This document shows, piece by piece, positions 42,023 through 50,249 of a stretch of 64,000 nt of DNA (its first letter is position 1; the number at the start of each line of letters is the position of its first letter). Position numbers and translations under genes: made by a program. The stretch comes from Cryobacterium sp. SO2 (GTDB lineage Bacteria > Actinomycetota > Actinomycetes > Actinomycetales > Microbacteriaceae). The stretch spans positions 744,001 to 808,000 of the forward strand of contig NZ_CP117849.1 in assembly GCF_026151165.2 (NCBI RefSeq), given 5' to 3'. Under the pieces are notes generated by a model. The model saw only the letters and a program-made list of their open reading frames with translations. It did no database searches and was not told the origin of the DNA.

Positions 42023-42889
42023 ATGCGCGGAATCATTCTCGCCGGAGGCTCTGGCACCCGCCTGTGGCCGATCACCAAGGGCATCTCCAAGCAGCTGATG
42101 CCGATCTACGACAAGCCGATGATCTACTACCCCCTGTCGACGCTGATGATGGCCGGCATCCGTGAGGTGCTCATCATCACCACCCCCGAGTACAACGACC
42201 AGTTCAAGGCACTGCTCGGAGACGGCAGCGACCTCGGCCTCCGCCTCGAATACGCCGTGCAGCCGTCCCCGGACGGCCTCGCACAGGCGTTCACCATCGG
42301 CGAGGAGTTCATCGGCGACGACAGTGTCGCCCTGGTGCTCGGCGACAACATCTTCCACGGCGCCGGCCTCGGCACGGCGCTCCGCAACAACGCCGACATC
42401 GACGGCGCCCTGATCTTCGCGTACCACGTGTCGAACCCCACCTCGTATGGCGTCGTGGAGTTCGACGACGACTTCACGGCGGTGTCGATCGAAGAGAAGC
42501 CGGTCATCCCCAAGAGCAACTACGCGGTGCCCGGCCTGTACTTCTACGACAACTCTGTGGTCGAGATCGCCAAGTCGATCGAGCCGAGCGCCCGTGGCGA
42601 GCTGGAGATCAGCACCGTGAACGAGCGCTACCTCAACCAGGGCAACCTGCACGTGCAGGTGCTGGATCGCGGCACCGCGTGGCTGGACACCGGCACCTTC
42701 GAATCGATGATGCAGGCCTCCGAGTATGTGCGCGTGATCGAGGACCGTCAGGGCCACAAGATCGGCTGCATCGAGGAGATCGCCTGGCGCGCCGGCTGGA
42801 TCGACGACGCTCAGCTGGCCACCCTGGCCGCCCCGCTCGCCAAGAGCGGCTACGGCGTCTACCTCAACGGGCTGCTCAAGACCGACTAA
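42023..42889 (+). CDS. rfbA: Glucose-1-phosphate thymidylyltransferase
   Basis: First step of dTDP-L-rhamnose synthesis, forming dTDP-glucose from dTTP and glucose-1-phosphate. The 288 residues start with the nucleotidyltransferase signature MRGIILAGGSGTRLWPIT, then GISKQLMPIYDKPMIYYPLST. The metal aspartate lies in LVLGDNIFHG, the sugar site in VVEFDDD and VSIEEKPVIPKS, and RGTAWLDTGT near the C-terminus. All four rfb genes are thus present in two divergent pairs. A terminator-like palindrome follows its stop. Confidence 0.96.
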   Translation: MRGIILAGGSGTRLWPITKGISKQLMPIYDKPMIYYPLSTLMMAGIREVLIITTPEYNDQFKALLGDGSDLGLRLEYAVQPSPDGLAQAFTIGEEFIGDDSVALVLGDNIFHGAGLGTALRNNADIDGALIFAYHVSNPTSYGVVEFDDDFTAVSIEEKPVIPKSNYAVPGLYFYDNSVVEIAKSIEPSARGELEISTVNERYLNQGNLHVQVLDRGTAWLDTGTFESMMQASEYVRVIEDRQGHKIGCIEEIAWRAGWIDDAQLATLAAPLAKSGYGVYLNGLLKTD

Positions 42890-42899
42890 CAGCCCGCCG

Positions 42900-42950
42900 A
42901 TCTGCCGCAGAAGGCCCCGTGGATGCGTTCCACGGGGCCTTTCGCGTCAT
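42900..42950. repeat. 51-nt relative of the palindromic repeat, copy E
   Basis: Stem of perfect 13-bp arms (42911-42923 and 42929-42941) with a 5-nt loop. The outer part (ATCTGCCGCAGAAGG and CCTTTCGCGTCAT) resembles repeats A and B. It lies 10 nt after the rfbA stop and can act as its terminator. Confidence 0.65.
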
Positions 42951-42973
42951 ACGGGAGGCAGTGCGCCGCGTCG

Positions 42974-43026
42974 AGTTGCTGCAAAGTGCCCCTTCAGCGC
43001 CCGTGACAGGGCGTTTTGCGGCAACT
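42974..43026. repeat. 53-nt palindromic repeat, copy F
   Basis: Same 53-nt length as copies A-D. 20-nt arms (42972-42991 and 43009-43028, outer end CGAGTTGCTGCAAAG) pair fully if three G-U pairs are allowed. The centre TTCAGCGCCCGTGACAGG matches that of copy D. It lies 23 nt from copy E and 19 nt from the epimerase stop. Confidence 0.8.
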
Positions 43027-43045
43027 CGCGGGCGGGTGAGAGTGC

Positions 43046-44014
43046 TTAGCCGCCGGACTGGATGTGGGTGAGCACGTCGTCCATGGTCGCCTTGATCCCG
43101 GCGGGCAGGCTGGTGAGCTGGCGCCGATCGAGGTCGGGCCACACCGTCGACGTGATCCGCAGGTCCAGGCCCTGCATCGACGCCTCGGCCGAGTAGCCGA
43201 GCATCACGTTCGGCTGGCTCTTGGCGAGGGTGCGGATGTGCCCGAGCAGGTTGCTGATCGTCACGGCCTGGCCGGAGGCGAGGTTCTTGACCACCTCGGT
43301 GCGCCCCTCCGCCGCCGTGACCGTGAGCAGGCGGGCGACGCAGTCCAGCACCAGTTCGGCGCAGTCGCGCACGAAGATGTAGTCCCGCATGGTTTCCAGC
43401 GGCACGAAGATCGAGGCCGGCTTGGGCGAGAACTGGGCCTTGGCGAGGTGCGAGATCAGGCCCTGCATCTTGCCGAGTTTCTGGCCCGGCCCGTACAGGT
43501 TGGCGATCCGCCCGGCCAGGACCGACACCCCGGACGACCGGGAGAAGGCGACCAGGCTCGCCTCGGCGTCGAGCTTGAACCGGCCGTAGCCGGAGATCGG
43601 CACCGGGGTGCTCTGCTCGTCGAACGGCGGATGCACCGAACCGCCGTACACGCCGCCGGCGGAGGAGGCGTAGAAGACCGCGCCGGACCCGGCGGTGCCG
43701 AGCGACCCGGCGGCGTGGCCGACGGCGTCGAGAACGAGCCTGAGCTGGTGCAGTTCCCGTTCGATGGCGGCCGGCGGGGTGGAGGTGACGGCGTTGCCGG
43801 CCAGCCAGAGCACGGCCCAGTTCGCGGAGTCCGTCGCTGCGGCCCTGAGCAGTCGGTCAGCGGTCGCCGACACAGCCTCGACCAAGGCCGTGTCGTCGGA
43901 CCAGGGCAACGGGTCGGCGGGCAGCAGCACCCAGCCGGTTCGGCGGGCGATCGCCGCCGACGTGGCGCTGCCCAGTAGGCCGCGGGCGCCGATCACCCAG
44001 GCATAGGTGGTCAC
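43046..44014 (-). CDS. NAD-dependent epimerase/dehydratase family protein
   Basis: 322-residue extended SDR. The cofactor loop is WVIGARGLLGSATS near residue 6. The serine region reads VFYASSAGGVYGGS and the catalytic pair is in ISGYGRFKLDAE (YxxxK). RIANLYGPGQKLGK and MRDYIFVRDCAELVL are typical of sugar-nucleotide epimerases. The substrate is not evident; an NDP-sugar for the adjacent glycosyltransferase is likely. The ATG at 44014 overlaps the preceding GtrB-like gene stop by 4 nt, so the two are coupled. Confidence 0.85.
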   Translation of the reverse strand: MTTYAWVIGARGLLGSATSAAIARRTGWVLLPADPLPWSDDTALVEAVSATADRLLRAAATDSANWAVLWLAGNAVTSTPPAAIERELHQLRLVLDAVGHAAGSLGTAGSGAVFYASSAGGVYGGSVHPPFDEQSTPVPISGYGRFKLDAEASLVAFSRSSGVSVLAGRIANLYGPGQKLGKMQGLISHLAKAQFSPKPASIFVPLETMRDYIFVRDCAELVLDCVARLLTVTAAEGRTEVVKNLASGQAVTISNLLGHIRTLAKSQPNVMLGYSAEASMQGLDLRITSTVWPDLDRRQLTSLPAGIKATMDDVLTHIQSGG

Positions 44015-45084
44015 TTCGCGGCTTTGCGCGTCCGCCCGAGAGGCCCGTCCGCGGGGTCTGTCGTGATGAGGTACGGCGGCTTGCCCATCGCCATGTTCAC
44101 GTTGATGCCGATGTACTCGGCGATGACACCGAGGGAGAACAGGATGAACCCGGCACTGAGCAGCACCAGCACGCTGAGCGAGGCCCAGCCCTGGATGGCG
44201 ATGTCGCCGGAGAGCCGCTGGATGAAGATCACCACGGCGAAGACCACGCCGACGAGGGCGAAGACCACGCCGAGCCCGCTGACCAGCCGCAGTCCACGCG
44301 TGCCCGTGGTGAGGATCATGCGCCAGAAGTGCGAGAACAACCTGCGGGCCGAATAGCCGCTGGAGCGTTCGCCCTCTTCGCGCAGCTCGACGGGTGAGGT
44401 GGTGACGCGCGCGGCGACCCAGCCGATGGCCACGTCGAGGTACACGCCGCTTCCGGCGTATGCGGCGACGCTGCGACCGATGTTGCCGAGCATCAGCCGG
44501 TAGCTCTGATAGTCGGCGGCGGCGCCGGAGCCGGACAGTTTGGTGAGCAGGTACTTGGCCGTCTTCGACGCGGTGTTTCGCAGGGCGCCGTGCGGGGCCG
44601 GGTTGGTGGGCTTGGCGTAGACGACGCTGGCCTGTTCGCGCATGGCGGTGTCGAGCATCCCGCCGATCGCGGCGGGGTCGTGCTGGCCGTCCTCGTCGAG
44701 GGTGACGATCCAGTCGCCGCCGGAGGACGCCATACCCGCCAGGGTGGCGGCGTGCTGGCCGAAGTTCTTGCTCAACCAGATGCCGCGGGCGAACGGGTAC
44801 CGCTCGATGATGTCGCGGATGACCGAGGCCGAGTTGTCGGGGCCGTGGTCGAAGACCAACAGCACTTCTTCGACCTGGAAGGTGTAGCCGTCCGGGGTGA
44901 TGCTCAGCCGGGTCAGCGGTTCGATCTCGCCGAGCACGCCCGCGAGGGTACGTTCACCCTGGTAAACGGGGATGACGATCGAGATGCTGTGGTCGGCGAC
45001 GCCGGGTTCTGCAGAGGGGAGTGTCACGGGTTCAGAACCTACCACACGGGCAGTTTCGTCGGCCGGGTCAGGCGTTTGCTGCAT
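44011..45084 (-). CDS. GtrB/DPM1-like GT2 glycosyltransferase with two TM helices
   Basis: 357-residue GT2 protein of the dolichol-phosphate-mannose synthase/GtrB type, which makes polyprenyl-phosphate-linked sugars for use outside the membrane. The GT-A domain starts ISIVIPVYQGERTLAGVL near residue 34. VEEVLLVFDHGPDNS and WIVTLDEDGQHDP hold the donor and metal residues. Two transmembrane helices follow at about 270-292 and 303-327, then a polar tail. It forms a pair with the epimerase downstream and overlaps the GT2 gene upstream by 17 nt. GtrA at 34483-35019 is a possible partner. Confidence 0.88.
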   Translation of the reverse strand: MQQTPDPADETARVVGSEPVTLPSAEPGVADHSISIVIPVYQGERTLAGVLGEIEPLTRLSITPDGYTFQVEEVLLVFDHGPDNSASVIRDIIERYPFARGIWLSKNFGQHAATLAGMASSGGDWIVTLDEDGQHDPAAIGGMLDTAMREQASVVYAKPTNPAPHGALRNTASKTAKYLLTKLSGSGAAADYQSYRLMLGNIGRSVAAYAGSGVYLDVAIGWVAARVTTSPVELREEGERSSGYSARRLFSHFWRMILTTGTRGLRLVSGLGVVFALVGVVFAVVIFIQRLSGDIAIQGWASLSVLVLLSAGFILFSLGVIAEYIGINVNMAMGKPPYLITTDPADGPLGRTRKAAK

Positions 45085-45964
45085 CCGCCTTCACCGCCTT
45101 CGACATCCGTCGCCCGAGCCAGATATAGGCCAGGCGGCGCGCCTGCGCCATCACCCTGGCGCGGGTGTTGCCGATGAGGCGGTCGGTGCCGGAGACGACA
45201 TCGGGGCGGGTCGCGGCCATCCAGTTGTGGAAGCCCATCGCCTGGGCGGCCTGCTCGGCGACGAGTCGCACGCTCCACTGGCTGTCGGAGATCCGGAAAC
45301 CGGCCAGGCTGCCGGGCACGCCGACAAATTTGCCTTCAAGCAGAACCAGCGAATAAGAGGTCTCGTCGATCAGGTACGGCCAGCGGGAGTCCCACCAGCC
45401 GACCTTCTCCAGCACGCTGCGGCGCATCAGCACGCAGCCGGGCTCACCGAAGATGTTGGTGCCCTGCGTGACCGTCTTGCGCACCGCCACAGTGCCGTCG
45501 TGCACACCGACCAGACCGGCCAGGCCGCGGTTCTTGATGACGGGAACACCGTTGGCATCGACGATGTCACGCGGGGAGGCGGCGAGCACGGCGCCGGGCT
45601 CGGCGACGAGTGCGGCCACCTGCTGGGCCACGATGGTGGGGTAGAGCAGGTCGTCGCCGCAGACGAGCTTGATCAGGTCGCCGGTGGCCGCCTGGCTCAC
45701 CCGGTTCCAGTTGCGGAGCGCGCCGCCACCGCCCTCGGTGTGCAGCAGGGTGACACGGGGGTCGCTGCTGTAGCGCTGCATCACCGCCCAGGTGTCATCG
45801 GTGGACGCGTGGTCGGACACGATGATCTCGAGGTTGGTGTAGGTCTGGCCGAGCACTGACTTCATCGTGTCGTCGAGGTAATCCGCGTTGTTGTACGCGG
45901 GAATGACGATCGAGACGAGAGGTTCGTCCTGGCTCGAGGGGGTCTGGGGCGAATTGATACTCAT
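45068..45964 (-). CDS. GT2-family glycosyltransferase
   Basis: 298-residue soluble GT2 enzyme with GT-A fold. Donor-binding segments are VSIVIPAYNNADYLDDTM near residue 17 and LEIIVSDHASTDDTW. The metal motif lies in LIKLVCGDDLLYP, and GEPGCVLMRRS with LIDETSYSLVLL is the acceptor side. Donor and acceptor are unknown. The first gene of a three-gene minus-strand unit with the GtrB-like and epimerase genes, it is divergent from the large membrane protein gene. The frame is open far upstream but only antisense; the ATG at 45964 is the natural start. Confidence 0.87.
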   Translation of the reverse strand: MSINSPQTPSSQDEPLVSIVIPAYNNADYLDDTMKSVLGQTYTNLEIIVSDHASTDDTWAVMQRYSSDPRVTLLHTEGGGGALRNWNRVSQAATGDLIKLVCGDDLLYPTIVAQQVAALVAEPGAVLAASPRDIVDANGVPVIKNRGLAGLVGVHDGTVAVRKTVTQGTNIFGEPGCVLMRRSVLEKVGWWDSRWPYLIDETSYSLVLLEGKFVGVPGSLAGFRISDSQWSVRLVAEQAAQAMGFHNWMAATRPDVVSGTDRLIGNTRARVMAQARRLAYIWLGRRMSKAVKADAANA

Positions 45965-46051
45965 ATGTAGGTGGTTGCTCGTTTCGTTGGGGAAACTACC
46001 CCACCACGATACCGGCTGACCCCCTCGTGCGGTTGTGAAGGCACCGTGAGG

Positions 46052-46057
46052 GATAAT
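46052..46057 (+). promoter_or_regulatory. -10 hexamer of the large membrane protein gene (leaderless)
   Basis: GATAAT, 6 nt before the GTG at 46064. It decides that start over upstream GTG/ATG codons. Confidence 0.45.
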
Positions 46058-46063
46058 CTTCTG

Positions 46064-48292
46064 GTGCAGTCCAAAATTGTGTGGCCCATGCTCGTCGTGG
46101 TGGCAGTCCTGGCGGGAGCATCGATCCCGCTGTTCTTCGACCCCGGTTTCTACTATGTGGACGACAGCCAGTCCGGCGCTTTCGGCCAGTGGTACGAGAT
46201 CGGCCGCCGCGTGCTCGACCTCGACTGGTCCCTGGTCAACCCCAGGGTCTGGCAGTCGGGCAACTACCTCGCCGAGGGCGCGTGGGGCATCCTGAGCCCG
46301 GTCCTCTGGGTGGTCGGCATCGGCGCCCACCTCACCGGCAGCGCCCTCATCTTCAGCACCGTCATCAAGCTGCTCTGCCTGCTGCTCGGCGGTGTGGGCG
46401 TCTACGCCCTGGCCCGTAACTTCGGCGTCCTGCGCCCCTGGGCGGCACTCGTGGCCGTCGCCGCGCCGCTGGCCGGCTTCACCCTGTACATGGATGCGCC
46501 GTCCTGGGCGAACGGACTGATGGCCTGGAGCTTCCTCCCGCTGACCTGGGTGCTCGCCCGCCGGGCCGTGCTGCAGGCGAAATCCCCGGTGCTGCCGATC
46601 CTCTCCGGGATCGCGCTGGTCGGGATCGGCTACGCGCACGCCACGATCTTCCTGGCGATCACCTTGGGCGCCCTCATCTTCGAGGCTTTCCTCACCAAGC
46701 ACCGCCCGTCGATCATCCGGGCGTTCGCCCTCGCCACGGCATTGGGCAGTTTCGCCGTGATCGTGCACCTGCCGGGTCTGCTCACCGCGCCCGTCACCGG
46801 CCGCACGAGCGAGATCCTGAACACCGACCTGCTCACGGTCAACCTCAGCGGCCTGTTCGCGTCGTCTACGCCGGTCGGCACGCCGGGCATCCTCTTCTTC
46901 AGCGGTCAGTTCCCGTACGCACCGCTGTTGTACATTGCCTGGTTCCTTCCCCTGTTGGCTTTCGTCGACCTGCACCGACTCCGGGTGCTGCTGCGTTCCC
47001 GCCGTAGCATTGTGGTCGTCTTCGTGGCCGCGCTGATCGGCGTTCTACTGCCCAGCGACTTCGGAGCGCTGCGTTTCCCGGTGCGGATGATGCCGTACCT
47101 CACCCTGGCGGTGTTGCTTCTGGTCGGCGTGGCCCTGTCACACGCCCTGGCCACGGTGCTCACCCGCAACCGGTTCCTGGTCGCCGGCGCGATGGTGCTC
47201 GGCAGCGCCGCCCTGACCTACGCGTCCGGACCTCAGTACATCAAGGTGCTGCTCGTCGTCACCACGGTCATCCTGGTGGCCGTGTGGCTGAGCTACCTGA
47301 TCCTCGGTGACCGCCCGTTGCCCGTGCTGGGCAGCAACTCATCCGGCTGGTTGGCCGGCCGTGGGGTCACGACTGTCGCGTTGGCCGGAATCGCCGTCAC
47401 GCTCGTCCTCCTGGTGCCCCAGCATGTGGCGTCACCGTCATCGCCGCTGCCGGACTACAGCGTTCCCAACGACGTGAGCGACTACCAGCAACAACTGGAG
47501 AACGCCGAGGGCGACGTGATCGTCGTCGGCGGCGTGGCCGACACGAACGACGCAGACGCGTGGGATGAAACCCTGGTCGGCAACCTCTGGTACGTGACGG
47601 AGGAGGACGTGCAGAACGCGTACTCCGCGGTCTACTACAGCCCATACAACTCGCTCACCTGCATGAGCTACAACGGCTCCACCTGCGGCGGCCTGTACGA
47701 CCGCCTGTTCGAAGAGATGCCGGAAACCGGCCTCACCCCTGTCGACCTGATGGGCATCAGCTCGGTACAGGTCGTCAAGGGCATCGTGCCGAAGAAGGAC
47801 TGGTCTGTGGTGCCGGAGGGCTGGCACATCGTCGACGACACCGAGAAGACCCGCCTGATCGTGCGCGACGAACCGGTCGCGGGCGCGGGCTCCGTGGTCT
47901 GGTCCTCCGAGGGCACCGAGGTCACCGTGCTGCACGAGGACGCCATGGGAGTCACCTTCCGCGTCGACGCCATCGGCGACGACGGCGGCCAAGTGGCACT
48001 CAGCCGGATCCCGTGGCCCGGCTACCAGGCCGATGGCGGCACGATCTCCGCCGATCCTGTCGACACCTTCCTGCTGGGCGTCGACATCGACGCGTCCCAG
48101 CTCGGCAAGACCGTGACGGTGTCCTACTACGCGCCCGGCTACCCGCTGCAGTTCGCGGCCGCCATTCTCCTGCTGCTGATCCTGCTGGGCTGGCCGCTTC
48201 TGCGCCTGATCGGTCGTCGACGGGACGGTGCCGGCCGCGTCGTGCGCGTCGCCCGCGCCAGCCGGGTGCCGGCCCCCGAGGTCTCGGTGTGA
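46064..48292 (+). CDS. Large polytopic membrane protein, GT-C/YfhO-like
   Basis: 742 residues with about 12 transmembrane segments from residue 7 to about 450, a soluble extracytoplasmic-type region (about 460-695), a last helix near 700-718 and a basic tail. The first loop, FDPGFYYVDDSQSGAFGQWY, carries paired aspartates as in GT-C glycosyltransferases acting with polyprenyl-linked donors. The soluble part contains NGSTCGGLYDRLFEEMPETG and two cysteines. No closer family is recognised. GTG at 46064 is chosen for its promoter spacing. The next GT2 gene starts within its stop (GTGA). A role in modifying the exported glycan is inferred from context. Confidence 0.75.
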   Translation: MQSKIVWPMLVVVAVLAGASIPLFFDPGFYYVDDSQSGAFGQWYEIGRRVLDLDWSLVNPRVWQSGNYLAEGAWGILSPVLWVVGIGAHLTGSALIFSTVIKLLCLLLGGVGVYALARNFGVLRPWAALVAVAAPLAGFTLYMDAPSWANGLMAWSFLPLTWVLARRAVLQAKSPVLPILSGIALVGIGYAHATIFLAITLGALIFEAFLTKHRPSIIRAFALATALGSFAVIVHLPGLLTAPVTGRTSEILNTDLLTVNLSGLFASSTPVGTPGILFFSGQFPYAPLLYIAWFLPLLAFVDLHRLRVLLRSRRSIVVVFVAALIGVLLPSDFGALRFPVRMMPYLTLAVLLLVGVALSHALATVLTRNRFLVAGAMVLGSAALTYASGPQYIKVLLVVTTVILVAVWLSYLILGDRPLPVLGSNSSGWLAGRGVTTVALAGIAVTLVLLVPQHVASPSSPLPDYSVPNDVSDYQQQLENAEGDVIVVGGVADTNDADAWDETLVGNLWYVTEEDVQNAYSAVYYSPYNSLTCMSYNGSTCGGLYDRLFEEMPETGLTPVDLMGISSVQVVKGIVPKKDWSVVPEGWHIVDDTEKTRLIVRDEPVAGAGSVVWSSEGTEVTVLHEDAMGVTFRVDAIGDDGGQVALSRIPWPGYQADGGTISADPVDTFLLGVDIDASQLGKTVTVSYYAPGYPLQFAAAILLLLILLGWPLLRLIGRRRDGAGRVVRVARASRVPAPEVSV

Positions 48293-49245
48293 GCGCCCCC
48301 GGCCGCACCGTGGCGGTTGTCGTGGCGTTCAACCGCCGTGACCTCCTGATCGAGGTCCTGGACGCCCTCGCCGTGCAGACCGCACCGGTCGCGGCGATCG
48401 TGGTCGTCGACAACGCCTCCACCGATGACACCGCCGCGCTGGTGCGCGAGAGGTACCCGCACGTCGACCTGGTCTCCGTTGCCCGCAACACCGGCGGCGC
48501 CGGCGGGTTCGCCATCGGTGCCGCGCGTGCCGTCGTGCGCCAGTCCGCCGACCTGGTCTGGCTGATGGATGACGACACCATTCCCACCGACACCGCCCTC
48601 GCGGCGCTGCTCGCGAGCGTCGGCGACGACACCCAGGTCACCGTCGCCGGTTCCCGAGTGGTCTGGTCCGATGGTCAGGACCACCCGATGAACACGCCCA
48701 GGACCAAACCGTTCGTGGGCGCCGCCGAACGTACCGCAGCGCAGGCGCGCGGAGCCGTTCCCGTGCGCAGCTCATCGTTCGTGTCGATGCTGGTGCGCGC
48801 CGATGCTGTTCGTGAGCACGGGCTGCCCATCGCCGACTACTTCATCTGGAACGACGACTTCGAGTTCTCCACCCGCATCCTGCGGCGGAGCCGCGGCTTC
48901 TTCGTGCCGGGTAGCGTCGTGGTGCACAAGACCGTCAAACTCGGTGCCACCGACATCGACCCCGGCGCCCGCTTCTACTACGAGGTGCGCAACAAGGTCT
49001 GGCTGATCCGGCTGGCCACCGGGCTGAGTCCCGCCGAAAAGGTGCTCTACTCCGGAGCATCGCTGCGTCGCTGGGCGCGCACCTTCCGCGCCTCTGCCGA
49101 CCGGCCCTTGCTGCTGACCGGGCTGCGCAGCGGGCTCCGCGACGGCTTCCGCACCCGCCCGCGGCCCAACCGGGTCGCGCTGGCCGGGCTGGGCGAAGCC
49201 ACGGATGACGTCGCCGCCTGCGAAGCCGGGCTGGCTCGATCGTGA
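48289..49245 (+). CDS. GT2-family glycosyltransferase, GlfT1/rhamnosyltransferase-like
   Basis: 318-residue GT2 enzyme. It starts TVAVVVAFNRRDLLIEVL and has IVVVDNASTDDTAALV, the metal triad in LVWLMDDDTIPTD, and the acceptor motif FIWNDDFEFSTRI. The W-x-D-D-x-E-F pattern is that of galactofuranosyl- and rhamnosyltransferases such as GlfT1 and WbbL. The helical C-terminus has a KVWLIRLATG segment. It is coupled to the membrane protein gene upstream (GTGA) and the GT2 gene downstream (GTGA). With glf and glfT2 in the same locus, galactofuranose priming is plausible but unproven. Confidence 0.87.
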   Translation: MSAPGRTVAVVVAFNRRDLLIEVLDALAVQTAPVAAIVVVDNASTDDTAALVRERYPHVDLVSVARNTGGAGGFAIGAARAVVRQSADLVWLMDDDTIPTDTALAALLASVGDDTQVTVAGSRVVWSDGQDHPMNTPRTKPFVGAAERTAAQARGAVPVRSSSFVSMLVRADAVREHGLPIADYFIWNDDFEFSTRILRRSRGFFVPGSVVVHKTVKLGATDIDPGARFYYEVRNKVWLIRLATGLSPAEKVLYSGASLRRWARTFRASADRPLLLTGLRSGLRDGFRTRPRPNRVALAGLGEATDDVAACEAGLARS

Positions 49246-50081
49246 CGGCAACCGAGTTCTCCCTGCTGCTGCCGGTGTACGCCGGCGACAAGGCGGCGTA
49301 CTTCTCCAAGGCGTTCGCGAGCACCGTGGTCGAACAGAGCCGGCGGCCGAGCGATGTCGTCATCGTGCAGGACGGCCCCATCGGCACCGAACTCGCCGCG
49401 GCCGTCGCAGCGGCCGCCGCGAGCTCCCCGGTGCCGGTGAACCATGTGCGCCTGCCGGCGAACGTCGGACTGGCCCGTGCCCTCGAGACCGGCCTCGGGC
49501 ACTGCGCCCACGATGTGGTCGCGCGCATGGACGCCGACGACATCTCGCTGCCCACCAGGTTCGAACGCCAGCTGGCCGTGATGGAGACCGGTTACGACCT
49601 CGTCGGCACCGGCATGCTCGAATTCGACGAGGCCGGCCGGGTGCTCGGCAAACGGATTCCCCCCACCGACCCCGACGACATCGTCACCAGCGCCCGTTTC
49701 CACGACCCGTTCAACCACCCCACCGTGGTCTACCGCCGCTCGGTCGTGGCCAGGGCCGGCGGCTACCGCGAGCTGCCGCTGATGGAGGACTACTGGCTCT
49801 TCGCCCGGATGATCCAGGCCGGCGCCGTCGTGGCCAACCTGCCCGATCCCCTCGTGATGTACAGGGTGGATGCCGGCGCCTACGGCCGCCGCGGCGGTTT
49901 GACGCTGTTTCGCAGCGAGATCGCCCTGCAGCGCAGCCTGCTCAAAGACCGGTTCGTGACGCGTCGCCAGTTCGCCCGCAATGTGCTCGTCAGGGGCGGC
50001 TACCGCTTTGTGCCGGTGGGCCTCCGACGGGTGGCCTACCGCCGCTTCATCGTGCGGAATTACGCCAACGACGGCGACTGA
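49242..50081 (+). CDS. GT2-family glycosyltransferase
   Basis: 279-residue GT2 enzyme. The donor domain begins FSLLLPVYAGDKAAYFSKAF, with VVIVQDGPIG, ANVGLARALETGL and the metal motif VARMDADDISLP. HPTVVYRRSVV and MEDYWLFARMIQAG complete the acceptor side. The pattern resembles amylovoran/teichoic-type transferases of unknown specificity. The GTG start overlaps the previous gene by 4 nt. The C-terminus is basic (GLRRVAYRRFIVRN). Confidence 0.86.
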   Translation: MTATEFSLLLPVYAGDKAAYFSKAFASTVVEQSRRPSDVVIVQDGPIGTELAAAVAAAAASSPVPVNHVRLPANVGLARALETGLGHCAHDVVARMDADDISLPTRFERQLAVMETGYDLVGTGMLEFDEAGRVLGKRIPPTDPDDIVTSARFHDPFNHPTVVYRRSVVARAGGYRELPLMEDYWLFARMIQAGAVVANLPDPLVMYRVDAGAYGRRGGLTLFRSEIALQRSLLKDRFVTRRQFARNVLVRGGYRFVPVGLRRVAYRRFIVRNYANDGD

Positions 50082-50249
50082 CCGGCGCGTCAGGACGCCG
50101 ATGGGCGTCCCCTCCGGATGCTCCGGGTTAGTCTTGTCGAACGTGCGCAGACGCGTGAGCAGAACCGCGGGGGCAAAATTTCTGCCTCTCGCCGGGCTTT
50201 TCTCGTGCTTGCCAGGTTCATTGACCGACAAGATAGCCGAGGCCCCGAC

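Noticed and set aside
46046..46063. GTG at 46046 as start of the large membrane protein
   Set aside because: Its upstream GAAGG is only 4 nt away, while GTG 46064 has GATAAT at the leaderless spacing and gives a cleaner membrane-anchor N-terminus. It remains possible.
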